From positions 1 through 21,249 of the IMG/VR virus record IMGVR_UViG_3300037427_001236: a stretch of 21,249 nucleotides of DNA; one strand, given 5' to 3'. The notes below the pieces were generated by a model. It saw only the letters and a program-made list of their open reading frames with translations, searched no databases and was not told where the DNA came from. This document shows, one piece after another, positions 1 to 6,997 of the stretch (its first letter is position 1; the number at the start of each line of letters is the position of its first letter). Both the position numbers and the translations under genes were made by a program. Source of the stretch: a virus.

Positions 1-242
1 ATATCTTTGTAAATGTTATTATTTAAAACATCTAATTTAAAATATCCTAACTCTTCTGCTTCTTTATGGTCTATAGTGCTATAGCCTTCTAACGGAAATT
101 TAGGTACAGGTTGTAAATATACACCTGTATTGTGTTTTTCAAAATCTCCATCACGTTTAATACTCGCAGGAGTATTTTCAATAAGTTTTAATAACTTATC
201 TCTATCCGCCATATCAATATCTACATCAAAGTCTATTTTCAT
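1..242 (-). CDS. DnaE-like (family C polymerase) fragment, 3' end beyond window
   Basis: The ATG is at 242 and about 80 codons lie inside the window, with no stop before its edge. The first residues contain DFDVDID, resembling the catalytic palm motif PDFDVDF of bacterial DNA polymerase III alpha (DnaE), which supplies two of the three metal-binding aspartates. Later come HNTGVYL and a stretch with TIDHKEAEELGYFKLDVLN, resembling the DnaE region in which a short acidic helix precedes G-x-x-K-x-D-x-L. The protein starts directly at the palm motif, so the PHP domain and N-terminal palm of a full DnaE are absent. T4-like phages replicate with a family B polymerase (gp43), so this is more likely a repurposed fragment than the replicase. 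Its ATG overlaps the stop of the preceding small membrane protein (ATGA). The homology is my reading of short motifs and is moderately secure. Confidence 0.55.
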   Translation of the reverse strand, partial: MKIDFDVDIDMADRDKLLKLIENTPASIKRDGDFEKHNTGVYLQPVPKFPLEGYSTIDHKEAEELGYFKLDVLNNNIYKD

Positions 243-406
243 ACTATGTGTTCTTCACGTTCTTTCTTTGCTGTTCGTTTAACACCTGACTTGCTTGTAT
301 ACTCATCTGTAATACCTTTTGTTCCTGCAGGAAGTCCTGATATTAATACATATACAATCATGCTTACCATAATTAATATACCAATTATAAAAAAAATAAA
401 ATCCAT
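239..406 (-). CDS. Small single-pass membrane protein, 55 aa
   Basis: This short gene sits between thyX, whose stop is one base upstream, and the DnaE-like gene, with which it shares an ATGA overlap. The ATG at 406 is preceded by an AGAG Shine-Dalgarno-like sequence. Residues 2-24 are almost entirely hydrophobic (Ile, Phe, Leu, Val, Met) and form one transmembrane helix. The remaining tail of about 30 residues is rich in Lys, Arg and Glu and probably faces the cytoplasm. No signal-peptidase site is obvious. Tight coupling to both neighbours supports it being translated. I do not recognise a family; small membrane proteins of T4-like phages can act in lysis timing or superinfection exclusion, but nothing here shows that. 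Confidence 0.65.
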   Translation of the reverse strand: MDFIFFIIGILIMVSMIVYVLISGLPAGTKGITDEYTSKSGVKRTAKKEREEHIV

Positions 407-407
407 G

Positions 408-1079
408 TTATATCTCTTTATTCTTATATTCTTCCGCTAGTGGAAAAATATTTGCAATAACATCTGCTACTGCATGAGCAATATCTATATGCTCTTTTTG
501 TGTACCATTAGCACCACGTAATTCTATATAGTGAATCCAACTACGCAATGTACCATTTACATACATACGGCTTACAGTATTTCCTTCTGGTAGTACTGCT
601 CTTGCTTGTTCTTTAGCAATACCATTGCTTATAGCCCAACTGTATGCGTCTGTGGCGGCTTTTATTACATCTCTTTGGCGTTTATGCCATTCAATTTCTA
701 AACCGTCGTTATCTGCTTCTATGCTGTTTTGTCTGTTTTTAGGATCTTGCAATCTTGCTTGTCTAGTTTCAAAATCTAAATCCTGTGTAGGATCTGCATA
801 ACGTTGACTAAACTCTTGGAAACTAAAACTTCTATGTCTCAGTATCTGTCTAGCAATGTCTCTTGTTGTTTCAATTTCCAAACATGCTGATACCATTTCA
901 AGTGGTGACCAATGTTTGTGTTTTATCAAATACTTTACAAGTTTTTCACTAGTTTCAGTATTTAGTTGATTATCGGGATTGCTTACCCTAGCACAATAGG
1001 CAATTAAGTCTAATGCTGATAATTTATGTAAACTATCTTCCATTGGTGCTTGACTGTGACTTATAATTTTAACTTTCAT
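408..1079 (-). CDS. thyX: FAD-dependent thymidylate synthase ThyX
   Basis: ThyX makes dTMP from dUMP using methylenetetrahydrofolate, FAD and NADPH, supplying thymidylate for phage DNA synthesis in the host cytoplasm. The 223-residue length is normal for the family. The ThyX signature RHR-x7-S is present at residues 81-91 (R81, H82, R83, S91) and is followed by QRY at 92-94. A second conserved block, LRSWIHYIELR at 178-188, matches the family's substrate-binding segment. The common NExS of the motif is QEFS here, a minor change. The ATG overlaps the end of the SGNH-like gene by 11 bases, indicating translational coupling within the long operon. ThyX is common in marine phages, and AT-rich genomes have a high thymidylate demand. 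Confidence is high. Confidence 0.95.
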   Translation of the reverse strand: MKVKIISHSQAPMEDSLHKLSALDLIAYCARVSNPDNQLNTETSEKLVKYLIKHKHWSPLEMVSACLEIETTRDIARQILRHRSFSFQEFSQRYADPTQDLDFETRQARLQDPKNRQNSIEADNDGLEIEWHKRQRDVIKAATDAYSWAISNGIAKEQARAVLPEGNTVSRMYVNGTLRSWIHYIELRGANGTQKEHIDIAHAVADVIANIFPLAEEYKNKEI

Positions 1080-1950
1080 CTAAAAATTCCTTATTATTTT
1101 TTATAAATGCTTTTGCTACTTCATCATGACCCCATTGGTCAAAATGTGATGCTAGTCCTACCCAGCCTCGTTCTTTACTAAGTTCTTTCCATTTTGCTAT
1201 TGAGCCAAATGTTTCTGGAATAATATCCCACATTGGCATTATAGCGAAATCTGGTACTCTTGTCAATATCGAATTCATCATAGAATTAGTAAATGGGAAT
1301 GGTAAAAATATACATTTAACACCTCTAGCATCACAAATAGTTTTAACTAAACTAATACTAGATAATGTTCTCATATATTTCTTGTACAACGGAGTATAAT
1401 AAAACTCCTCATCATCTAAACCTAAAAATACCTGTCCATGCCTATCTACAGGTCTAATAGCAGAAGTATCATCTAATAGTAGTACTTCGTCTGGTACCAT
1501 TCCTTTATATGGTCCTTCTCCAGGTTTCATATCCATTCTATGTGCTATCCAGTTTTTATTACCCATTCTTGCTACAGTTGGGTCTTTAGGTTTAGTAGGT
1601 AAAAACTGATTAAATACTATTCTAAGTTTATCATAAAACGAATTGCTTGAAGAAATACTTATAGACAGTTCTCTATCAATATCAATAATTTGTTCTGCAG
1701 TTAATCGTTTTTCTTCTTGATAATGCTCAACAAAAGTATATGTACCTGTATAAATTAAATGTGTAATTTTTCTATCATTTAATATACGCCCACATGTGAT
1801 AAAAGCGCCTGCTTCAAAATCACTCCATGGCACACCTTCATACACAACTTCTTTAAAACCTGCGGCTTCGCCTATTTGGTCAGCCCAATGTACTTCATCC
1901 CAATTACACATAGAGTAACTTGCACCACTAACCATTAGTTTCTTTTTCAT
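1069..1950 (-). CDS. SGNH/GDSL-hydrolase-like protein, 293 aa
   Basis: The N-terminus has a short beta strand followed by SGASYS (residues 8-13), where Ser11 could be the block I nucleophile of the SGNH hydrolase fold. THLIYTGT near residue 64 is a second strand like the GxND/oxyanion region. Near the C-terminus H269-x5-H275 with Gly274 (HFDQWGH) reproduces the spacing of the family's block V (HPNxxGH), but the aspartate expected three residues before the first His is replaced by Leu266. No signal peptide is present, so the protein should stay in the cell or be in the virion. It overlaps its neighbours by 4 and 11 bases. Esterase, acyl-modifying or glycan-modifying roles are possible; substrate unknown. 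The fold assignment rests on motif spacing only. Confidence 0.5.
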   Translation of the reverse strand: MKKKLMVSGASYSMCNWDEVHWADQIGEAAGFKEVVYEGVPWSDFEAGAFITCGRILNDRKITHLIYTGTYTFVEHYQEEKRLTAEQIIDIDRELSISISSSNSFYDKLRIVFNQFLPTKPKDPTVARMGNKNWIAHRMDMKPGEGPYKGMVPDEVLLLDDTSAIRPVDRHGQVFLGLDDEEFYYTPLYKKYMRTLSSISLVKTICDARGVKCIFLPFPFTNSMMNSILTRVPDFAIMPMWDIIPETFGSIAKWKELSKERGWVGLASHFDQWGHDEVAKAFIKNNKEFLDES

Positions 1951-2615
1951 AAGTTGGCTTCCTTACATGTTTGCTTAACTTCTTTGACCTCTTCTGCATT
2001 ATTACTAAACAGTTTCATCCAAAATGGAGGATCTATTATGTCATCTATCATTTTTATCTGTTCGTCATTAAAACGTTCTAATAAAGAACCACCTGTTTCA
2101 CTAAGATATAATATCCATGGACTAATTTTTCCGGATCTTAAATCAAATACTGCTCTTGCTGGTGTTACTTCTGTAAAATAGGTTTGCCATCCTGTGTTAT
2201 TATCTTCACTCCATTCTGCAAGATATATAATGCTTCGTTCTAATGCTTTTAATCCAGGTTCTTTTCTTACATACTCTTTCAAAAACTTATCATATTGTGC
2301 ATCGGATATCCATTGCTTTAATTTAACACCATTTTTTATTAACCATTCTGTAAATTTTTCTGGTGCTAACCATTCATTAACTTGACATGCTCTGCCAAAC
2401 TTAACAAATGACTCATAATAAGGACTCATAATAAAATCTTCTATACTTTTAGGTTCTTTAGCACTAGTATTAAGTTCATAAAACATTTGAAATGCACGAT
2501 GACTTAGCCTTATATGGCTCATATCTTTATCTGCAAATCTTCGTTTCTTTACACACATATGAACTGCCAGAGTTTTCTCCGATTTAAAAGATTTCTTGCA
2601 CCATTTACATTCCAT
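1947..2615 (-). CDS. Zinc-finger-bearing protein of unknown function, 222 aa
   Basis: The protein begins with a compact Cys/His motif: C3-x2-C6-x12-H19-x-C21, a C2HC variant of the classical C2H2 finger with Phe10 and Leu16 at the usual hydrophobic positions. It is followed by a basic stretch (KKRR). The remaining 190 residues are rich in Trp, Tyr and charged residues and show no motif I know. The initial finger suggests nucleic-acid or protein binding. The gene lies between gp62 (stop and start abut at 2615) and the SGNH-like protein (4-base overlap), so it is co-translated with replication genes. Such proteins occur as conserved hypotheticals in marine T4-like phages; I do not assign a function. 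Confidence 0.75.
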   Translation of the reverse strand: MECKWCKKSFKSEKTLAVHMCVKKRRFADKDMSHIRLSHRAFQMFYELNTSAKEPKSIEDFIMSPYYESFVKFGRACQVNEWLAPEKFTEWLIKNGVKLKQWISDAQYDKFLKEYVRKEPGLKALERSIIYLAEWSEDNNTGWQTYFTEVTPARAVFDLRSGKISPWILYLSETGGSLLERFNDEQIKMIDDIIDPPFWMKLFSNNAEEVKEVKQTCKEANL

Positions 2616-3079
2616 TATTTGAATATCTCTTTTATTTCTTTATCTGGCATACCTGAGTCTTTGACATACTGTTTAAGTTCATCTTTTGTGTTTATATTTA
2701 ACATAAGTTCTACTTCGTCTGATTTTAAATGTGGAAACATATCAGACATTGCATTAAAAACTTTATTTTTCTTCTTTCTTGTGTTAGGCGGTTTTATATA
2801 TTCGTGATTTTGTGATTTACCACAACCTGCTACAGTAAACAGTAACCATTGTAATTCAGGGTGTTTGCTAACATCACTAAATCTGTTATTCACAGTTTCA
2901 TTAACCATATACAAGTAGTCTGCCGACATAGTACCTCTAACACAACTAGCATACCTCATCATCATCCAGGCACTAAATGCCTTTTTTTGCTCAGCAGTAA
3001 GACTATTATACCAGCCACGGTCTTTTTTATCTATGGCTCGCATTACTTCTGCTAAAGGAATCTGAGGTTTCTTAGCCAT
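2615..3079 (-). CDS. 62: Clamp-loader small subunit (gp62-like)
   Basis: At 154 aa it resembles the shortened gp62 of marine T4-like phages more than T4 gp62 (187 aa). Recognisable parts are the N-terminal IPLAEVMRAIDKKDRGWYNSL, the following WMMMRYAS segment, and a basic patch (RKKKNK) in the middle. In T4, gp62 joins four gp44 ATPases to load the gp45 sliding clamp onto primer-template DNA; gp44 and gp45 are not in this window and probably lie beyond its low-coordinate edge. The gene overlaps the preceding small coiled-coil gene by 8 bases. Assignment is by recognition of the conserved N-terminus and neighbourhood, not by catalytic motif, since gp62 has none. Confidence 0.75.
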   Translation of the reverse strand: MAKKPQIPLAEVMRAIDKKDRGWYNSLTAEQKKAFSAWMMMRYASCVRGTMSADYLYMVNETVNNRFSDVSKHPELQWLLFTVAGCGKSQNHEYIKPPNTRKKKNKVFNAMSDMFPHLKSDEVELMLNINTKDELKQYVKDSGMPDKEIKEIFK

Positions 3080-3209
3080 TTTTATTTTCCTGTTGTGCTA
3101 TAAGTTCAGCAATTCTTTTTTCTTGTTCTTTGATTACATCTGCTTGGTCTTTTATAGTTTTCTTTTGAAACTTTAGTTTATCGCTTTGATGTTCTTGTTT
3201 CTCACTCAT
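3072..3209 (-). CDS. Small charged coiled-coil protein, 45 aa
   Basis: This gene fills the gap between the nucleosidase and gp62. Its ATG at 3209 shares one base with the nucleosidase stop (TAATG), and its TAA lies inside the start of gp62, 8 bases in, so all three are translationally linked. The protein is almost entirely Lys, Glu, Gln, Asp and Ile with heptad-like spacing of Ile, Val and Leu between residues 19 and 38, predicting a single amphipathic helix or coiled coil. There is a Shine-Dalgarno-like GGAGG a few bases before the ATG, inside the end of the nucleosidase gene. No family is recognised. Confidence 0.65.
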   Translation of the reverse strand: MSEKQEHQSDKLKFQKKTIKDQADVIKEQEKRIAELIAQQENKNG

Positions 3210-3757
3210 TAAAAGCCTCCTACAATCTGTTGAAATATTTTTATGTAATGTTCTTCACCATCTGCTACAGTTTTTGCCCAGTCATCATTTGCATTTTCAT
3301 CTGCACTATCACTAATATATTTAAAACATCTAAAGTTTACATCTGCTTGTTTACATGCTTTTGCTATTGCATAGGCTTCCATATCTACTACGTCTGATAT
3401 TACTTCTTCTTTAGTGATATCATTTACAAAATTATCTCCTGTACTACAACACATATCTTCTATATCGCCATTCAATAAAACTACACCTTTCTCAAAAGGT
3501 GTTTGCCCTATAGCAAATCCTAGTTCACAACACATCATATCACGTTGTACAAAGTTTTTAATTTCATGTATTCCAGATGCTACACTAACACCTCCTGCTG
3601 TACCAAAATTAAATACAGTTTCTGGTTTATATCGTTCTATTAGTTTACCAGCAGTAATACCTGCATTGACTTTGCCAACACCTGTGAAAAATACATTATC
3701 CCAAGATGCCATATTAGGTGCTTCTTGCTCTAATGCAATTAATATAATATTTCTCAT
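3209..3757 (-). CDS. MTA/SAH nucleosidase-like protein (phosphorylase superfamily)
   Basis: The 182-residue protein has the layout of 5'-methylthioadenosine/S-adenosylhomocysteine nucleosidase: an N-terminal strand with acidic residues E10/E12, GVGKVNAG at 26-33, FNFGTAGG at 50-57, VDMEA at 124-128 (E127 matching the ribose-binding Glu of E. coli MTAN) and SDSAD at 149-153 (D150 matching the catalytic Asp that protonates adenine). It is about 50 residues shorter than bacterial MTAN, mostly in the middle. The predicted product is free adenine plus a thioribose. The next gene upstream encodes adenine phosphoribosyltransferase, with no gap, so the pair could recycle adenine to AMP and clear the methyltransferase inhibitor SAH. 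A purine nucleoside phosphorylase activity cannot be excluded. Confidence 0.8.
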   Translation of the reverse strand: MRNIILIALEQEAPNMASWDNVFFTGVGKVNAGITAGKLIERYKPETVFNFGTAGGVSVASGIHEIKNFVQRDMMCCELGFAIGQTPFEKGVVLLNGDIEDMCCSTGDNFVNDITKEEVISDVVDMEAYAIAKACKQADVNFRCFKYISDSADENANDDWAKTVADGEEHYIKIFQQIVGGF

Positions 3758-4297
3758 TTATTCGCCTTCAAATTCTATTAATGTTTCTACGTTATAACCT
3801 TGTTCTTTTATTATAGCACTTCCTTGTAAAGTGGGCAAGTTTATTACACCTAAAATTAAAATATTCTTTTTAGGTATTTTCCAATTCTCATGTATCAAGT
3901 CAGCACAGGCTAATGCTGTTCCACCTGTAGCAATCAAGTCATCTATAATAACAACATTACTTACTATAGGAGAAATTTCTTGAATATGTAATTCTGTTTC
4001 TCCATATTCCAACTTAAACTTTTTGCTTACAGTTTTATTAGGTAACTTGCCAGGCTTCCTAGCCATTACAAAAGGCAAATCCATGTCTCTGGCAATTGGT
4101 GCCCCAAACACAAAACCTCTACTTTCAATACCTACTATAGTATTTCCATTAAACTGCATACAATGTTTAGTTAATTGTGTTAAAGTATAATTAAATCCTT
4201 CTGGTGCTTCAACTAACGATGTAATATCCCTAAACTGTATTCCAGGAATAGGGTGATCCGGAACTGTTCTAATATAATCTTTAAGATTCATATTCAT
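3758..4297 (-). CDS. apt: Adenine phosphoribosyltransferase
   Basis: Apt makes AMP from adenine and PRPP. With the start at 4297 the protein is 179 aa, a normal Apt length. It carries PGIQFRDIT (18-26), GIESRGF (56-62), RKPGKLP (80-86) and the PRPP-binding loop VVIIDDLIATGGT (115-127) with the two acidic residues D119 and D120. I place the start at ATG 4297 because GAAGAG ends 7 bases upstream. ATGs at 4300 and 4291 are alternatives with poorer spacing, and a longer upstream frame (to 4393) lies wholly inside the preceding gene. The gene overlaps the upstream acidic gene by 17 bases and abuts the nucleosidase gene, forming a two-step adenine salvage unit. Very secure. Confidence 0.93.
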   Translation of the reverse strand: MNMNLKDYIRTVPDHPIPGIQFRDITSLVEAPEGFNYTLTQLTKHCMQFNGNTIVGIESRGFVFGAPIARDMDLPFVMARKPGKLPNKTVSKKFKLEYGETELHIQEISPIVSNVVIIDDLIATGGTALACADLIHENWKIPKKNILILGVINLPTLQGSAIIKEQGYNVETLIEFEGE

Positions 4298-5018
4298 CAT
4301 CGTACTCTTCCCAATACTCAGACAAATCCTCATCTTCAGGATCTTTATAACTATCTCTCCATTGATCCGTACTCCAGCCAACTGCGGCTTCATAACTCTT
4401 GCCCATTGTGTCGTTGTAGTCGTAATTTGCTTCTAACAGTTCTTTATCATACCAAACATCTTCTACAAATTCGCCCATATGAGTTTCATTGACACTCATT
4501 ACAAGTTTGTTTTCTTCGAAAGGTTCGTCTGTATCCACAAACCAAGTAGCAAAACCACCTTTTTCTACGCTCATAAAAATCATAACAGGTGTACACCCTT
4601 CCGGAGTTTCGCCTTCTGAGTCTGTGCTAATGTATCCGCCTTCTCTACCTTTAAGCCAATGTGCTTCGCAACTAATTTCATTTTCATCGTATGCATAATC
4701 ATCGGATTCATCTGCAGGAACACTTGATACCATGAACCCTCCATCTGCAAAGGCGGCGTTAATATGTTCTTTATCATCTACTGCATACCATCCTTCAATC
4801 TCATTGCCTTCAGCAGTAATGTCTGGTGAATTAGGATCTTGCTCGTCATCATCGTCCCATTCACTTAGTGACAGTACATGGTCTATAAAACCACTTGAAT
4901 GTGAACCATCTTCTTCAATCTTGGGTGCCCAGTATTTTGCAAATTCTTCAGTAACAGTACCCATGGAACATTCGCCACCATATCTTCCGCCTTCAATTCT
5001 ATATCTATATTTTGCCAT
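4281..5018 (-). CDS. Highly acidic unknown protein, 245 aa
   Basis: No known family is recognised. By hand count about a quarter of residues are Asp or Glu, concentrated in residues 53-62 (a run containing DDDDE) and the C-terminal 35 residues, while the middle is rich in Gly, Trp, Tyr and Phe (FADGGFMV, KGGFATWFVD) like a compact beta domain. The start has an unusually good ribosome-binding site, AGGAGG, 7 bases before the ATG, so it should be strongly translated. It precedes apt in the same operon and overlaps it. The extreme acidity would fit a DNA mimic or a binding partner of a basic protein, but that is speculation from composition only. Confidence 0.8.
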   Translation of the reverse strand: MAKYRYRIEGGRYGGECSMGTVTEEFAKYWAPKIEEDGSHSSGFIDHVLSLSEWDDDDEQDPNSPDITAEGNEIEGWYAVDDKEHINAAFADGGFMVSSVPADESDDYAYDENEISCEAHWLKGREGGYISTDSEGETPEGCTPVMIFMSVEKGGFATWFVDTDEPFEENKLVMSVNETHMGEFVEDVWYDKELLEANYDYNDTMGKSYEAAVGWSTDQWRDSYKDPEDEDLSEYWEEYDDEYES

Positions 5019-5028
5019 TTTTTTCCTC

Positions 5029-5532
5029 CTAGTCTAATAAATGTCCCACGTCAATTTCTTGTGGGATTTTGTTGGCTTCCTTAACAAACATAGCACACCT
5101 TGGATTTGGTCCGTCTTCTAACGGTATCAATAACATGTGTCCGTGTTTTAGTTTAGGAAAGAACCATTTCACATCTTGAAAGATATTAGTGATTTTAATT
5201 TCCTCTGCTTGTAGTAACGATCCACTTAATGGATTTAATGTTACTGTTAAGAAACCTCTATTGTTTAAACTTGTTAATGGTATAACTTCTATACCACTTA
5301 AATCTTCATCTGTAATTGCTATACTCCAATCCATTGGCATTTGCAAATTATATTGTCCTATTTGCAAACAAATTGCCGGGGCATAAAAACTTTCTAAAAA
5401 TATAAGAGGCAAAAAATAATAATCCATAAAATCTGGATCTGTTGTATCAAATATCGAAAATCTGATATCATCTATTTGGTCTGGTACTTGGTCTATTTCA
5501 TAGACTGTATTATCTACTGTTAATATTCTCAT
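5029..5532 (-). CDS. Conserved-looking unknown protein, 167 aa
   Basis: The protein is rich in Leu, Ile, Phe and Pro with short alternating hydrophobic segments, suggesting an all-beta or mixed fold without membrane segments or signal peptide. Near residue 130 is a KLKHGHMLLIPL stretch with two His residues, but no known catalytic motif is seen. Its ATG overlaps the uvsW stop by 4 bases (ATGA), so it is translationally coupled to the helicase gene and might assist it. I do not recognise the family and give no function. Confidence 0.75.
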   Translation of the reverse strand: MRILTVDNTVYEIDQVPDQIDDIRFSIFDTTDPDFMDYYFLPLIFLESFYAPAICLQIGQYNLQMPMDWSIAITDEDLSGIEVIPLTSLNNRGFLTVTLNPLSGSLLQAEEIKITNIFQDVKWFFPKLKHGHMLLIPLEDGPNPRCAMFVKEANKIPQEIDVGHLLD

Positions 5533-6986
5533 CTATACTCCACTTTTGTTACTTGAAATCTAAAATCCTGCTGTTTATAAAAAGCCTTTCTTTTAGTCAA
5601 ATGTCTTTTACTATATTTTAGATTACTAGTAACATCGATAACTTGTAAGTAATCCTTGTCTTCTGCTTTACGGATTCCTCTACCAATACTTTGTATTACT
5701 CTAACAAAACTTTTGCCTGGTTCTAGTAATACTAAATTAAATATTCTTGGTATATTAATACCTACTGCCGCAACTCCGTATGTAGCAACAATAACTTTAT
5801 TATCCATGTCTGATACTTCTGCATATTCAGACTGTCTATCTGCAACTTTCATATCTCCGCTAATGAATGCCCAGTCTGGATTTCTTTCTTTAAACATTTC
5901 ACCTGTTTTAATTCTATCTATTAATACAAGTGTGTTTCCTGAACTGGCTAAGCCATTAATAATTGTTGTTAAATGGTCTATACGTTCAGGATCTGTAACT
6001 AACCATTTAAGTTCTTGTGCATAGTTATTAAAACCCATTACACCATCTTGCAGTTGAAATATATTAATATCAAGGTCTGCAAGTACGCCTTTGTCTTGTA
6101 ATTCTTTACTGCTTAACTGTCCTATAACAGGACCTAAACAACAAGTACAACCAACTGCTTCGTGTTCGTCTTGTGGTATTGTACCTGTTAGTCCCCATCT
6201 AATAGGAACATTTGCAAAAACGCCTCCTAATAGTTTTTGTAATACATCTGCTTTTGCTTTATGTACTTCATCGACCATTATACAAACAACACCATCAAGG
6301 AATTGTTCTATTGGAAAATCCGCTTCATACTTTTTGCTTTTCTTTTCAAGTACTGCAAGACTTTGCCAAGTACAAATTGTGTGAGTTTTATCATAGTCTT
6401 TTCTGTCGCCAAATAATACACCAACATCTAATCCTAAGTTTTTATAATCACGTTCTGTTTGTACTACCAAATCTTTGTTAGGAACAATAACAATACTTCT
6501 ACCATACTGCTCACACATATCGCTTAAGGCGGCAGTTATGAGCGTCTTACCGGCGCCTGTAGCCACCTCCTGCAAACTTTGTGGGTTTGCTAAAAAGTTA
6601 TTAATTACTTCTACTTGATAATCTCTAAGTATTACAGGTTCGCCTTCTGCTGGATGACCTTTGGGCCACATAGTATTTTCGTATCGCAAATCTGTAATAG
6701 GCTCGAATGCAAATGACCACTTTTTACGTTGGTCATCTACATCGATTTTATAGCCTGCATCTTGAACTATAGGTAATAATCTTTCCAATAAGTTCATATA
6801 TGTTCTGCCACCAATGTCGCAGTACCTTACACAACCATCCCATCTGCCTAGTTTGTAAGCAGGCATATGATATGCATAAGGTAAGAAATATTTTGCCGCA
6901 TCTGACATCTTACGTCTAGTTGTCGGATCAACTCCAGCAAACTTTACGTTTACTTCATCTCGTATTTCTAAAACACATTCAGGCAT
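5529..6986 (-). CDS. uvsW: UvsW RNA-DNA and DNA-DNA helicase
   Basis: This 485-residue superfamily 2 helicase has the expected motifs: an N-terminal substrate-recognition domain (residues 1-100, with LGRWDGCVRY at 46-55), Q-motif-like RDYQ at 121-124, Walker A ATGAGKT at 142-148, motif II DEVH at 239-242, motif III GLTGT at 265-269, and a C-terminal RecA domain ending with motif VI QSIGRGIRK. In T4, UvsW unwinds R-loops and branched recombination intermediates, switching replication from origin-driven to recombination-driven initiation and working with UvsX/UvsY, which are also encoded here. A short Cys-rich insertion (VGCTCCLG near 278-285) follows motif III. The gene starts 12 bases after the TonB-receptor stop and belongs to its operon. 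Confidence 0.95.
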   Translation of the reverse strand: MPECVLEIRDEVNVKFAGVDPTTRRKMSDAAKYFLPYAYHMPAYKLGRWDGCVRYCDIGGRTYMNLLERLLPIVQDAGYKIDVDDQRKKWSFAFEPITDLRYENTMWPKGHPAEGEPVILRDYQVEVINNFLANPQSLQEVATGAGKTLITAALSDMCEQYGRSIVIVPNKDLVVQTERDYKNLGLDVGVLFGDRKDYDKTHTICTWQSLAVLEKKSKKYEADFPIEQFLDGVVCIMVDEVHKAKADVLQKLLGGVFANVPIRWGLTGTIPQDEHEAVGCTCCLGPVIGQLSSKELQDKGVLADLDINIFQLQDGVMGFNNYAQELKWLVTDPERIDHLTTIINGLASSGNTLVLIDRIKTGEMFKERNPDWAFISGDMKVADRQSEYAEVSDMDNKVIVATYGVAAVGINIPRIFNLVLLEPGKSFVRVIQSIGRGIRKAEDKDYLQVIDVTSNLKYSKRHLTKRKAFYKQQDFRFQVTKVEYR

Positions 6987-6997
6987 AATTTATTATA

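Noticed and set aside
3414-3797. A 127-codon plus-strand frame opposite the nucleosidase and apt genes
   Set aside because: It is a low-complexity mirror of clear enzymes, with no ribosome site or promoter.
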